Below the pieces are notes generated by a model. That model saw nothing but the letters and a program-made list of their open reading frames with translations. It was not told where the DNA came from and made no database searches. A stretch of DNA of 64,000 nucleotides from Bosea sp. BIWAKO-01 (lineage in GTDB: Bacteria > Pseudomonadota > Alphaproteobacteria > Rhizobiales > Beijerinckiaceae): assembly GCF_001748145.1 (NCBI RefSeq), contig NZ_BCQA01000001.1:5668501-5732500 (forward strand). Direction: 5' to 3'. The translations under genes were made by a program, and so were the position numbers. Each line of letters begins with the position of its first letter. Position 1 is the first letter of the stretch. Shown here piece by piece: positions 19,279-28,201 of the stretch.

Positions 19279-20058
19279 TTGAAGATTCCGGTTGACGACC
19301 CCGACATCGCAACAACTCTCGTCAAAGGGCTTGCCGTTCTGGAGACTTTTCGCCCGAACCGTACCTTGATGAGCAATGGCGAGATCGCCAAGGAATCGGG
19401 GATCAACCGCTCCACGGTCGCGCGCCTGACCTATACGCTGGAGCAAATGGGCTATCTTAGGCAGGAGAAGTCCAAGTTCCGGCTGAGCTGGCGCGCGCTC
19501 ATGCTGGTCAACCCGCTGCTGGTGAACCTGAAGCTGCTGCATATCGCGCGACCCTCGATGCAGAAGCTGGCTCAGGACCTCGGAGGTACGGTGTCGATCG
19601 GCACGATCGACCGAATCAACTTCGTCTATCTCGAGACCTCGCGGGTGAACGAGAATATCTGGACCTCGCCCGACCTCGGCACGATCGGGCCGCTGCTGCC
19701 GGCGACGATCGGCCATGCGCTGGGTTCGCTCCTGTCGGAAGACGAACTCAAGCTGAAACTCGAGGAGATGAAGCGCCGCTCGCCCGAGCTCTGGGCGAAA
19801 TACTCCGAATCCTACCTGCAGGGCGTCGCCGATTGCCGCAGCCGGGGGTTTTCGGTGGCCAAGGGGGTCTGGATTCCCGGTACCCATTCCGCTGGCGTGC
19901 CGCTGATCCGGGACGCCAATGGCGATTGCTTCGGCATGAATTGCCGGGTGCCTGTCTTCCGGCTCAGCCCCAACCAGATCGAGGAAGAGGTCGCGCCCCG
20001 GCTGATTTCGCTGGCCGCGAATATTCGCAATCAACTGAGCTACATCATGCCGAGTTGA
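19279..20058 (+). CDS. IclR-family transcriptional regulator (259 aa)
   Basis: An N-terminal winged helix (about residues 8-75: LVKGLAVLETF, the recognition region GINRSTVARLTYTLEQMGYL) is followed by the IclR effector domain (about 85-250) with the family segment RSRGFSVAKG and the late GVPLIRDANG. Divergent from the importer operon across 271 bp, it probably regulates that operon and itself. It ends 10 bp before the converging TetR gene. The effector is likely related to the imported compound (inference). Confidence 0.92.
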   Translation: MKIPVDDPDIATTLVKGLAVLETFRPNRTLMSNGEIAKESGINRSTVARLTYTLEQMGYLRQEKSKFRLSWRALMLVNPLLVNLKLLHIARPSMQKLAQDLGGTVSIGTIDRINFVYLETSRVNENIWTSPDLGTIGPLLPATIGHALGSLLSEDELKLKLEEMKRRSPELWAKYSESYLQGVADCRSRGFSVAKGVWIPGTHSAGVPLIRDANGDCFGMNCRVPVFRLSPNQIEEEVAPRLISLAANIRNQLSYIMPS

Positions 20059-20068
20059 GGGCGATCGC

Positions 20069-20788
20069 TCAGTCGACCCGACGAAGGCCCGGCAAGTTCG
20101 CCGCTGGCGCAATGCCCTCGATGGATTGTGAACCGTAGATCGTCGAGAACCACATATCGGAGACGGTGCTCGCCACGAGCTGGGGCCTGGCTTGAAACGC
20201 CGCGAGCGAAGGCTGTGTCTGTCCATAGATCTTCAGGAGCAATTCATCGACCATCCCGATCAGGCAGAAGATCGTCAGTTTGAGCTTCTCCGCGTCCCAC
20301 AACCCGAGCTGCCCCTCGCGGCGAAGTCTCGCGAGGACGCGCTCCACCATGGCGTTGTCGGCGCTTCGTCCGACCTCGGCGATCAGTTCGTCCTCGTCCT
20401 TGAGCCGGAAATGGCAGCGCATCAGTCCGACATTGCGGCGGAAGCATTCGACATAGTGCAGATTGGCCTGGTGGATGGCTTCGTATTGCGACGCATCGCG
20501 CGGAATCGGGCGGCGAGATGCACGCACGAACATGAAATAGTCAGCTATCGTTTTAGCAACGACGTCACGCTTGGCTGCAAAATACCTGTAAAATGTCCCG
20601 TGCGCGACGCCTGCGGTCGTCGCAATGAGATCAACTGAAATCGCGTGATAGTTTTTTTCTCTGAGCAGACGCGCGGTTGCCAGCTCGAGCTGCAGCTCAG
20701 TGCGAATTATCTTCTTTTCGCCTTGTGCAGCGGCCAAGCGCTTCTCGAGATAATCTACGTAATCGAAATCTACGTTTTCCAACAACAA
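20069..20788 (-). CDS. TetR-family transcriptional regulator (239 aa)
   Basis: The HTH lies at about residues 33-80, with ISVDLIATTAGVAHGTFYRYFAAKRDVV as a classical TetR recognition region (split here by description only). The C-terminal helical ligand domain follows. The N-terminal 30 residues before the HTH are longer than usual. Divergent from the PotABCD-type importer operon, with a TGAC-N6-GTCA palindrome in the shared promoter region, so it probably represses that operon. Confidence 0.9.
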   Translation of the reverse strand: MLLENVDFDYVDYLEKRLAAAQGEKKIIRTELQLELATARLLREKNYHAISVDLIATTAGVAHGTFYRYFAAKRDVVAKTIADYFMFVRASRRPIPRDASQYEAIHQANLHYVECFRRNVGLMRCHFRLKDEDELIAEVGRSADNAMVERVLARLRREGQLGLWDAEKLKLTIFCLIGMVDELLLKIYGQTQPSLAAFQARPQLVASTVSDMWFSTIYGSQSIEGIAPAANLPGLRRVD

Positions 20789-20862
20789 GGGCCCGCCCTT
20801 CTCACGCTCGCTTCTAACAGCGCGCCCTATCGCGCTGCAATCTCGATCCCATCATAGCGCGC

Positions 20863-20893
20863 TTGACAAAAAATGACACCATCGTCACTTTTC
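20863..20893 (+). promoter_or_regulatory. Candidate promoter -35 and TetR operator
   Basis: A consensus TTGACA at 20863-20868 is followed by a palindrome around TGAC-ACCATC-GTCA with flanking A and T tracts (about 20870-20893). Placement just downstream of a -35 box in a TetR/ABC divergent region fits a repressor site. No good -10 was found. Confidence 0.45.
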
Positions 20894-20923
20894 ATTCGCA
20901 CCTCTTACTTGGAGCCGGATCAA

Positions 20924-21979
20924 ATGAGTTCGACCGGAGCGACGATCGACTTCAGAAGCGTTCGAAAGACGTATGGAAAGTTCGTCGCGCTGGAGAGCTT
21001 CTCGATGCACGTCAAGCGCGGGGAGTTCATGACCCTGCTCGGCGCGAGCGGCTCGGGAAAGACGACCGCTCTCAACGCTCTGGCCGGCTTCACGGATATC
21101 GACAGCGGTGAAATCCTCATCGACGGCGTGCCGATCACCAAGCTGCCGACGGAAAAGCGCGACATCGGCATGGTGTTCCAGAGCTATTCGCTCTTTCCCC
21201 ATCGCAATGTCATCCGCAACATCACGTTCCCCCTCGAGATGCGCGGCGTGCCGCGGGCCGAAGCCAGGCGGCGCTCGGAAAAGGCGCTCCAGATGGTTCG
21301 ACTGGACGCGCTTGCGAACCGCATGCCGCACGAACTGTCAGGAGGTCAGAAGCAACGTGTGGCCTTTGCACGCGCCGTCGTGTTCGAGCCGCGGGTGCTG
21401 CTGATGGACGAGCCGCTCGGCGCCCTCGATCTGAAGCTGCGAGAGACTCTCCAGCTCGAGATCAAGGAATACCAGCGCCAGATCGGATGCACCGTCATCT
21501 ATGTCACTCATGATCAAGGCGAGGCGCTGACGCTCTCCGACCGGCTGGCGGTCATGGACAAGGGCCAGGTCCTGCAGATCGGCCCCCCAGAGGAGCTCTA
21601 CGACAAGCCGCAATCGCGCTTCGTGGCGGAGTTCGTGGGAGCAAACAACATTCTCAAGGTCGAGGGCGCCACGCCCGGTTCCGTGATGCTCGAAGGGCTC
21701 GGCCGCGTACCCGGCAATGTCGCGCATCTCGCAGCGGCCAGCTTCGCGTCAATCCGGCCGGAGCTCATCCAGATCCGCCAGGATGCCGCTGGCGCGCATC
21801 GCGCTATTCTCGCGGAGGCCGTCTTTTTCGGCAACTCCGTCCGCTACGTGCTGCGCGCCGCCGGTGGCAAGGACATCTCGGCCATCTCGCCACGCAGGCC
21901 AGGGCAGGATGTGCTGCCGCTGGGCACGCCGATCAGCTTCGATCTCAACGTCGCTGATCTTGTCTCACTCAAGGGTTGA
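20924..21979 (+). CDS. PotA-type ABC importer ATPase (351 aa)
   Basis: Walker A GASGSGKTT, signature LSGGQKQR, Walker B LLMDEPLGALD and H-loop YVTHDQGEA are intact. The C-terminal TOBE-like regulatory domain (about 245-351) is typical of the spermidine/putrescine/iron/sulfate type. ATG 20924 was chosen because GGAG lies 9 bp upstream; ATG 20873 would add 17 residues lying over the putative operator. It is the first gene of a six-gene operon ending with an enoyl-CoA hydratase. Confidence 0.92.
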   Translation: MSSTGATIDFRSVRKTYGKFVALESFSMHVKRGEFMTLLGASGSGKTTALNALAGFTDIDSGEILIDGVPITKLPTEKRDIGMVFQSYSLFPHRNVIRNITFPLEMRGVPRAEARRRSEKALQMVRLDALANRMPHELSGGQKQRVAFARAVVFEPRVLLMDEPLGALDLKLRETLQLEIKEYQRQIGCTVIYVTHDQGEALTLSDRLAVMDKGQVLQIGPPEELYDKPQSRFVAEFVGANNILKVEGATPGSVMLEGLGRVPGNVAHLAAASFASIRPELIQIRQDAAGAHRAILAEAVFFGNSVRYVLRAAGGKDISAISPRRPGQDVLPLGTPISFDLNVADLVSLKG

Positions 21980-22019
21980 GCTTCCCAGACCACGATAAAA
22001 ACACAGGGGACTATCGATC

Positions 22020-23063
22020 ATGACGATGACCAGAAGAGCTTTCGGAATCGGCACCGGTGCACTCGCCGGCGTCTTCGCATTCAAACCCTCATTCGCCCAG
22101 GACGTGACCATCGTCGTCAACGGGTCCGGTGGCGCGCTCGCCACCATGATCACGAAGATCTTCGAAGAGCCTTTCACCAGGGAAACCGGGATCAAGGTCA
22201 GGCCGACCGCGCCCGTGAGCCTTCCGAAGCTCAAGGCCATGGTCGAGTCCGGCAATGTCGAGTGGGATCTGACCGAGCTGAACGGCGACGACGTCGTGAC
22301 GGCCACCAAGGCCGGATGGCTTGCAAAGATCGACTATTCGATCATCGATCCCGACAACAAGCTGCCGGCCATCGCAAAGCAACCGACAGCGATGGTCCGG
22401 GCGTCCTATTCAACCGTGATCGCTTTCCGGACCGACAAGTTCGGCAAGGGCAAGACGCCGCAATCCTGGGCCGATTTCTGGGACGTCAAAGCCTTCCCGG
22501 GCCCGCGCTCGCTGGAAAACTCTCCCAAGGGCAACCTTGAATTCGCGCTGCTGGCCGATGGCGTTTCGCCTGACAAGCTCTATCCCATCGACGTCGACCG
22601 CGCCTTCAAGAAGCTCGATCAGCTCAAACCCCATATTCCGGTCTGGTGGACCAACGGAGCCCAGCACGTCCAGCTGCTGATCGACGGCGAGGTCAGCATG
22701 ACATCATGCTGGAACGGCCGCATCACGCCCCTGAGGAACGAGGGCAAGCCCGTCGACATCACCTTCAAGGGCGGAGCGTTGATGCTCTCCTTCCTCGCCA
22801 TTCCCAAAGGCGCGAAGCACCCCACCGAGGCGATGCGCTTCATGAAGTTCCGCATGGATCCTGCGGCGTCGGCGGCATTCGTGAAGCAGGTCCCCTACCC
22901 CGGATTCGTGCCAGGAATGATGGAATTGCTGGACCCGGCCTTCGCGGCGACCCTGCCGACCTCGCCGGAAAACGCGGCGGTGCAGTTCGAGTTCAACAGC
23001 GCGTGGTGGGCGGAGAATCTCGACGCGGTCACGACGCGCTGGAACGAATGGCTGCTGATCTGA
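22020..23063 (+). CDS. PotD-like periplasmic substrate-binding protein (347 aa)
   Basis: The N-terminus carries a twin-arginine motif (TRRAFGIG, residues 4-11) before a hydrophobic stretch ending AFAQD-like (FAQ at about 27-29), so Tat export is plausible. The body belongs to the family of extracellular binding proteins for polyamines and related solutes (TAPVSLPKLKAMVESGNVEWDL; WTNGAQHVQLLIDGEVSM). The ligand is not necessarily a polyamine: the operon adds CoA-ligase and hydratase genes, suggesting a carboxylic acid. Confidence 0.9.
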   Translation: MTMTRRAFGIGTGALAGVFAFKPSFAQDVTIVVNGSGGALATMITKIFEEPFTRETGIKVRPTAPVSLPKLKAMVESGNVEWDLTELNGDDVVTATKAGWLAKIDYSIIDPDNKLPAIAKQPTAMVRASYSTVIAFRTDKFGKGKTPQSWADFWDVKAFPGPRSLENSPKGNLEFALLADGVSPDKLYPIDVDRAFKKLDQLKPHIPVWWTNGAQHVQLLIDGEVSMTSCWNGRITPLRNEGKPVDITFKGGALMLSFLAIPKGAKHPTEAMRFMKFRMDPAASAAFVKQVPYPGFVPGMMELLDPAFAATLPTSPENAAVQFEFNSAWWAENLDAVTTRWNEWLLI

Positions 23064-23087
23064 GCCGCTCGGGAATCTGATCGCACC

Positions 23088-23936
23088 ATGAAACTCCGGT
23101 GGACGAAAACCACACTTCTTCTCGCGCCGGCGACGGTGCTGGCAGCGCTCCTCTTCGTTTATCCGGTGTTCGGCGTCCTGAAGCTGAGCGTCCACGATGG
23201 AATGGCGTTCACCACTGATGCGCTGCGACAAGTTTATCAGTCGCAGCTTTCCATCGTCGTCCTGCAGAGGACGTTCGTCACCGCCGCGACCGTGACGGTG
23301 ATCTGCCTCGTCATGGGCTATCCCATGGCGTACTTCATGGCGGGGCTTTCGCCCCGCAAACGGGTGCTTGCGACCTATCTGATCCTCCTGCCGTTCTGGA
23401 TCAGCATCCTGGTCAGGACCTATACCTGGATCATTCTTCTCGGGCGTGAAGGTATCTTCAACAAGGCGCTGGCCGCCCTTGGCCTGACGGCTGAGCCGAT
23501 TCAGCTGCTCTACACACCGATCGCCGTTCACATCGGAATGGTGCAGATCCTGCTGCCGATCGTGATCCTGACCTGCCTGACCTCGATCCTCGATGTCGAG
23601 CGCGATCTCGTGAAGGCCGCCCGATCGCTCGGCGCCTCGCCAAGGCAGGCCTTCTGGAAGGTCGTCTTTCCGCTCAGCGTGAGCGGTGCGGCGACGGGTG
23701 GCATCATCTGCTTCATTCTCTGCCTCGGCTTCTACGTCACACCGACGCTGCTCGGTGGGCGAACCAGCACCCTCATCGCCAATCTCATCGATCTGCAGGT
23801 TCACAAGACGCTGAAATGGGACCTTGCGGCGGTGATGGCCTCGACCCTGCTGGCGGCGACCTTCACCTGTCTTCTGGCTTACTGGGCCCTCACGCGGAAG
23901 CGCTCCGAGTTCGCGACAGGAGGACTCGCACGATGA
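23088..23936 (+). CDS. PotB-like ABC importer permease (282 aa)
   Basis: It has six predicted helices and the permease loop LVKAARSLGASPRQAFWKVVFPLS. It begins with one helix preceded by a short basic tail. The stop overlaps the next permease start (ATGA at 23933-23936), so the two are translationally coupled. Confidence 0.92.
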   Translation: MKLRWTKTTLLLAPATVLAALLFVYPVFGVLKLSVHDGMAFTTDALRQVYQSQLSIVVLQRTFVTAATVTVICLVMGYPMAYFMAGLSPRKRVLATYLILLPFWISILVRTYTWIILLGREGIFNKALAALGLTAEPIQLLYTPIAVHIGMVQILLPIVILTCLTSILDVERDLVKAARSLGASPRQAFWKVVFPLSVSGAATGGIICFILCLGFYVTPTLLGGRTSTLIANLIDLQVHKTLKWDLAAVMASTLLAATFTCLLAYWALTRKRSEFATGGLAR

Positions 23937-24733
23937 CCAGGGCCGTCCTGACCGCGTACTTTGTCCTCGTCACCAGTTTTTTGCTGCTGCCGCTGTTCTT
24001 CCTCGTTCCGATTTCGCTGACCGACAGCCAGTTCCTCGAGTTCCCGCCGAAGTCGCTGTCCCTGCGCTGGTACAGGGAATTCTTCGTCGATCAGAGCTGG
24101 GCCGATGCCACGCTCGCGAGCCTCAAGATCGGGGTTGGCGCTACAATCCTGAGCCTGCTCTTCGGGACGCTCGCGTCGATCGCTCTCGTCCGTGCGGATT
24201 TTCGCGCCAAAGGCCTGCTGACGGCCATCTTCATCGCGCCCCTTATCATTCCATCGGTGGTCATCGCGCTGGCGCTCTACATCGTGTTCCTGCGCTGGCA
24301 GCTGGTGAACAACATCTATGCGCTGACATTGGTGCATGCGCTGATCGCCCTGCCCTATGTCGTCATGATCGTATCGGGGAGCCTTCGCAGATACGACATG
24401 ACGATCGAGCGGGCGGCGCGCGTCCTTGGCGCGAGCCCCGTCAGGGCATTCCTCTACACGACGCTGCCTTATCTTGCGCCCGCCATGTTCGCTTCGGCGA
24501 TCCTGGCCTTCTTCGCGTCCTTCGATGAACTGATCATCACGCTCTTCGTCTCCGGCGGCCTGCAGACGCTTCCCGTCCGCATCTGGAACGATCTCAGCCT
24601 GAAGCTCGACCCGACCGTGCCTGCCGTCGCAGTGATGCTGACGCTTCTCAGCATTGTCGGGATGACCGTGGGCGAAATCGCTCGCCGCCGGAACGAACGC
24701 CGATACCAGACGAATTCAGTGTCCGAGGCCTGA
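23933..24733 (+). CDS. PotC-like ABC importer permease (266 aa)
   Basis: It has six helices, with the loop IERAARVLGASPVRAFLYTTLPY and a final segment FASFDELIITLFVSGG typical of PotC. ATG 23933 is preceded by AGGAGG and overlaps the upstream stop by 4 bp; the open frame extending back to 23816 is the antecedent gene read in another frame. It is followed immediately by the CoA ligase. Confidence 0.92.
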   Translation: MTRAVLTAYFVLVTSFLLLPLFFLVPISLTDSQFLEFPPKSLSLRWYREFFVDQSWADATLASLKIGVGATILSLLFGTLASIALVRADFRAKGLLTAIFIAPLIIPSVVIALALYIVFLRWQLVNNIYALTLVHALIALPYVVMIVSGSLRRYDMTIERAARVLGASPVRAFLYTTLPYLAPAMFASAILAFFASFDELIITLFVSGGLQTLPVRIWNDLSLKLDPTVPAVAVMLTLLSIVGMTVGEIARRRNERRYQTNSVSEA

Positions 24734-24734
24734 C

Positions 24735-26393
24735 ATGCAGCAAAACGACAGCAAACCCAAAGACTGGTCCGAGCTCAAGCCTCTCGTCGAGCGCATGAGG
24801 GCCAATATCGAGGCGGCTCCACTTGCGCGGAACATCGGCGCGTTCATCGATGAGCGAGCTTTAGCGAACGGCGACAAGACTCTTTGGACATTCTTCGAAG
24901 AGAGCGAGGGCGGCGTCGCGACCTATTCCGAAGCCAGATCGGCGATCGAGCAGGCGGCGGCGGGCCTCTATGCGGCTGGCGTACGCAAGGGCTCTCACGT
25001 CGCCGTCATGCTTCCGAACATTCCGGCGTTTCCGGTCACATGGCTTGCCCTGGCCAAACTCGGGGCGGTCATGGTGCCGGTCAACATCGGCTATACCGGC
25101 CGGGAGCTCAACTATGTGCTCACGGACTCGCAGGCCACCCACCTCGTCATCCACGCGGATTGTCTGCCCTCCTACGAGGCGTTGGGCGCAGAGGCGCCGC
25201 TGCGGAGTTCCGCCGTATTTCTCATTGGCAATGATCGCGATACGACGGACCAATATGCCCGGATCGACCGCAATCCGCCCGCCCTCCCAGCGGACCTGCC
25301 GCAACCCGCGCTCGATGACCTCGTCAACATCCAGTACACGTCCGGCACGACCGGATTTCCCAAAGGCTGCATGCTGACGCACCGATACTGGCTCACCATT
25401 TCCCTGGTGGCCGCGATGCGAGGCGGAGAAGCCGAGAATGCCACGAATATCCTGGCGGCCCAGCCCTTTTTCTACATGGACCCGCAGTGGCTGACCTTGA
25501 TGGCGATGCGTGTCGGCGGCCAGGTCTTCGTCGCCCGCCGCGCCAGCGCAACGCGTTTCATGGATTGGGTCAGGACATACAAGATCCATTACTGCCTCTT
25601 TCCCGAGATTGTCTATCAGCAGGCACCCAAGCCATCCGACGCCGACAATGAGTTGAAGCGCGTTTCGATCTTCGGGTTCAACAAGGAAAAGCACGCCGAT
25701 TTCGAGCGTCGCTACAATACGATCGCCCGGGAATCCTTCGGGATGACGGAGGTTGGATCGGCTCTGTTCCTGCCGCGAGAAGCCTATCACATGGTCGGCT
25801 CCGGCTCCTGCGGAATGGTCGCGCCGTTCCGCGAGGCACAGATCACCGACCCGGAAGGCAATGTCCTGCCCGCTGGCGAGATTGGCGAACTTTGCGTTCG
25901 CGGGCCGGGCATCATGCGGGGCTATTACCGCAAGCCGGAAGCGAACGAAGCCTCGTTCAGGGGCGACTGGTTCCGCACCGGGGACCTGTTCTGGCGCGAC
26001 GCCGAAGGCTTCCACTATATCGTCGGGCGCTTGAAGGACATGATCCGCAGAAGCGGCGAGAATATTGCCGCCCGCGAAGTCGAAGCTGCGCTGACCGAAA
26101 TGCCGCAGGTCCTCGAAGCCGCCGTCGTCGGCGTGAAGGATGCAGCGCGGGGCGAAGAAGTGAAGGCCTATATCGTCCTGCAGCCAGGCGTTTCGGAAGC
26201 CGAGGCCTCGCCCGAAATGATCTTCGAGCACTGCAAGAGCCGGCTCGCTCCGTTCAAGACGCCTCGTTACGTTGAGTATCGCGACACTCTTCCGAAGACC
26301 CCGTCCGAGAAGATCGCCAAGCAAAAGCTGATCGCAGAAAAATCCGACCTTCGCGTCGGCAGCTTCGATCGCGTCACCAATCAGTGGATCTGA
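24735..26393 (+). CDS. AMP-forming acyl-CoA synthetase (552 aa)
   Basis: It activates a carboxylic acid to its CoA thioester through an acyl-adenylate. The P-loop YTSGTTGFPKG (about 203-213), the SFGMTE motif, the RTGDLFWRD adenylate motif and the C-terminal catalytic lysine in KTPSEKIAK are present. The arrangement and end (RVGSFDRVTNQWI) recall CaiC-like ligases. It starts 1 bp after the permease stop, so the importer and this enzyme are co-expressed; the natural reading is uptake followed by CoA activation of the same substrate. Substrate identity is unknown. Confidence 0.92.
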   Translation: MQQNDSKPKDWSELKPLVERMRANIEAAPLARNIGAFIDERALANGDKTLWTFFEESEGGVATYSEARSAIEQAAAGLYAAGVRKGSHVAVMLPNIPAFPVTWLALAKLGAVMVPVNIGYTGRELNYVLTDSQATHLVIHADCLPSYEALGAEAPLRSSAVFLIGNDRDTTDQYARIDRNPPALPADLPQPALDDLVNIQYTSGTTGFPKGCMLTHRYWLTISLVAAMRGGEAENATNILAAQPFFYMDPQWLTLMAMRVGGQVFVARRASATRFMDWVRTYKIHYCLFPEIVYQQAPKPSDADNELKRVSIFGFNKEKHADFERRYNTIARESFGMTEVGSALFLPREAYHMVGSGSCGMVAPFREAQITDPEGNVLPAGEIGELCVRGPGIMRGYYRKPEANEASFRGDWFRTGDLFWRDAEGFHYIVGRLKDMIRRSGENIAAREVEAALTEMPQVLEAAVVGVKDAARGEEVKAYIVLQPGVSEAEASPEMIFEHCKSRLAPFKTPRYVEYRDTLPKTPSEKIAKQKLIAEKSDLRVGSFDRVTNQWI

Positions 26394-26415
26394 TTATATC
26401 TAAGGGATAGCTCTC

Positions 26416-27216
26416 ATGCCTTTCGAATACGAGCGCGTCGGCAAGGTCGGTTACTTCACCATCCGCAATGGATCGGTAAATCCGATGACACCCGCGATGC
26501 ACAAGCAATTCTATCATATGATGCTCGAATTCCTCGCCGACGACGAGGTGCGTGTCGGCATTCTGCAGGGTGCCGGAGACCGGGCCTTCTCGGCCGGCGA
26601 CGACATCAAGAACGACTACGCCAAGTTCGCCACGCCCAAGGACGAACTCACCTATTACCTTGCCCCGAAGCACCGCGTCGCGGAGGGCGAGCCGGACACA
26701 TTCACCTGGTCGCGCGAAGTGCTCTCTCTGAACCGCTTCAAGCCGATCGTCGGTGCGGTGCGCGGCTATTGCTACGGCCAGGGGATGATCTATCTCAGCC
26801 ACCTCACGGATATCCGCGTGGCGTCGGAGGATGCCAAGTTCGGTTTCCCCGAGATCGCCTACGGCATGGGCGGTGCGGGCGGCTCGACCCGGTTGTCGCG
26901 GTATGTGCCCCATACGATCGCGATGGAAATGCTGCTGACGGGCGACCCGCTCTCGGCGCAGGACGCGCTGCGGGCGAACCTCGTCAATGCGGTGGTCCCC
27001 TCCGACCAGGTTCTGGCGAAGGCCGAGGAGTATGCCGCGCGCATCGCACGCCACCCTCAGCTTGCATTGCGGATCGAGATGGAAGCCTCGATGCGCTGCA
27101 TGGACATGTCGCGCCAGGACGCGCTCGACTATGTGAAGAACCTCTACCGCATGCAGCGCCTCGCCTATAACGGCGAGGAAAAGGTCGATGCCTTCCTCTA
27201 CAAGGCCAAGAATTGA
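26416..27216 (+). CDS. Enoyl-CoA hydratase/isomerase family protein (266 aa)
   Basis: Crotonase fold: the oxyanion-hole segments (RAFSAGDDIKND at about 55-66 and the GYCYGQG loop) and FGFPEIAYGMGGAGGSTRL, with the conserved glutamate in PEI, are present. It is the last gene of the importer/ligase operon, 22 bp after the ligase, and would act on the CoA ester made there. It could be a hydratase, isomerase or related crotonase-superfamily activity. Confidence 0.88.
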   Translation: MPFEYERVGKVGYFTIRNGSVNPMTPAMHKQFYHMMLEFLADDEVRVGILQGAGDRAFSAGDDIKNDYAKFATPKDELTYYLAPKHRVAEGEPDTFTWSREVLSLNRFKPIVGAVRGYCYGQGMIYLSHLTDIRVASEDAKFGFPEIAYGMGGAGGSTRLSRYVPHTIAMEMLLTGDPLSAQDALRANLVNAVVPSDQVLAKAEEYAARIARHPQLALRIEMEASMRCMDMSRQDALDYVKNLYRMQRLAYNGEEKVDAFLYKAKN

Positions 27217-27240
27217 GCAAGGATGTGCTGCCGAGCCGGC

Positions 27241-27260
27241 CGGCAGGGACTTCCCTGCCG
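27241..27260. terminator. Hairpin between convergent operons
   Basis: CGGCAGGGA (27241-27249) is followed by CT and the complement TCCCTGCCG (27252-27260), a perfect 9-bp inverted repeat just after the enoyl-CoA hydratase stop. No T-run follows. A bidirectional terminator is the simplest reading. Confidence 0.5.
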
Positions 27261-27388
27261 ATCGGCCGCGCTCCCAGCCTCGCAGCACGCCTGAGCATCG
27301 GACCGAGAAGCTAAATCCACCTTTCGGACCAATCCTGCACTACGCGGAGAAATGGAACGCCGATGCGTCCGCTCGGACGCATGGCGAA

Positions 27389-28177
27389 CTAAACCTTCAT
27401 GCCCGGGAGATTGAGCGAGGCAGTGTTGCCGCCATCGACGGCGAGAGCCTGCCCCGTGACATAGCTCGCGTCCTCGCTGGCCAGGAAGGCGATCACGCGG
27501 GCGACCTCGTCGGGATGGCCGTAGCGTCGCAATTCGCAGCGTGCGCCCAAGCGGTCCTCCTTCCCGAGTTCACGCGCCTTCTCGAAGATCGGCCGGGTCA
27601 TCCCCGTCTCGATCAGGCCGGGGCAGACCGCGTTCACCCGGACGCCATAGGCTCCGAAATCGCAGGCAGCCGTCTGGGTCATGTTGATCACGGCTGCCTT
27701 CGACGCGCTGTAGGCATTGCCGCCCGCACCGGCCCTGATTCCCGCCACGGACGCGGTGTTGACGATCGCGCCGCGGCGAGCCTCGACCATGGCCGCGCCG
27801 GCATGCTTCATGAACAACATCGCGCCGAAGACGTTGACCTGCATCACCCTGTCCCATTCGGCGAGGTCCTGCTCAAGCGCACTTCCCTTCGAGCTTGCGA
27901 TGCCGGCATTGTTGCAGAGGACATCGATGCGCCCGTGCCTTTCCAGTGCGCGGGACACGCAGGCGGAGACCGCGTCCTGGTCGGCAATGTCCAGCACCTC
28001 GACGGAATGGTCAGCGGCACGCGGCAGGCCCGCTGTGACGCTCGCAAGTTCGGCCTCGTTCCGATCGACCAGCACGAGAAACGCGCCCTCGGTGGCAAAG
28101 CGCTGCGCTGTGGCGCGGCCGATGCCGCTGGCCGCCCCGGTCACGATGCAGAGCTGGTCCGTGAATCGCATTGTCAT
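27389..28177 (-). CDS. Short-chain dehydrogenase/reductase (262 aa)
   Basis: Rossmann motif TGAASGIGRATA (about 14-25), NNAG (about 90-93) and the catalytic YSASK are present, with an upstream serine in NTAS. Likely an NAD(P)-dependent 3-hydroxyacyl or related alcohol dehydrogenase. It is the 3'-most gene of the acyl-CoA operon 33925 to 27389, 24 bp from the phosphotransferase gene. Confidence 0.92.
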   Translation of the reverse strand: MTMRFTDQLCIVTGAASGIGRATAQRFATEGAFLVLVDRNEAELASVTAGLPRAADHSVEVLDIADQDAVSACVSRALERHGRIDVLCNNAGIASSKGSALEQDLAEWDRVMQVNVFGAMLFMKHAGAAMVEARRGAIVNTASVAGIRAGAGGNAYSASKAAVINMTQTAACDFGAYGVRVNAVCPGLIETGMTRPIFEKARELGKEDRLGARCELRRYGHPDEVARVIAFLASEDASYVTGQALAVDGGNTASLNLPGMKV

Positions 28178-28201
28178 TCCTGCCTCGCCTCTCGGTCAGT
28201 G

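Noticed and set aside
24861..26324. 487-codon minus-strand open frame
   Set aside because: Antisense shadow of the AMP-forming CoA ligase.
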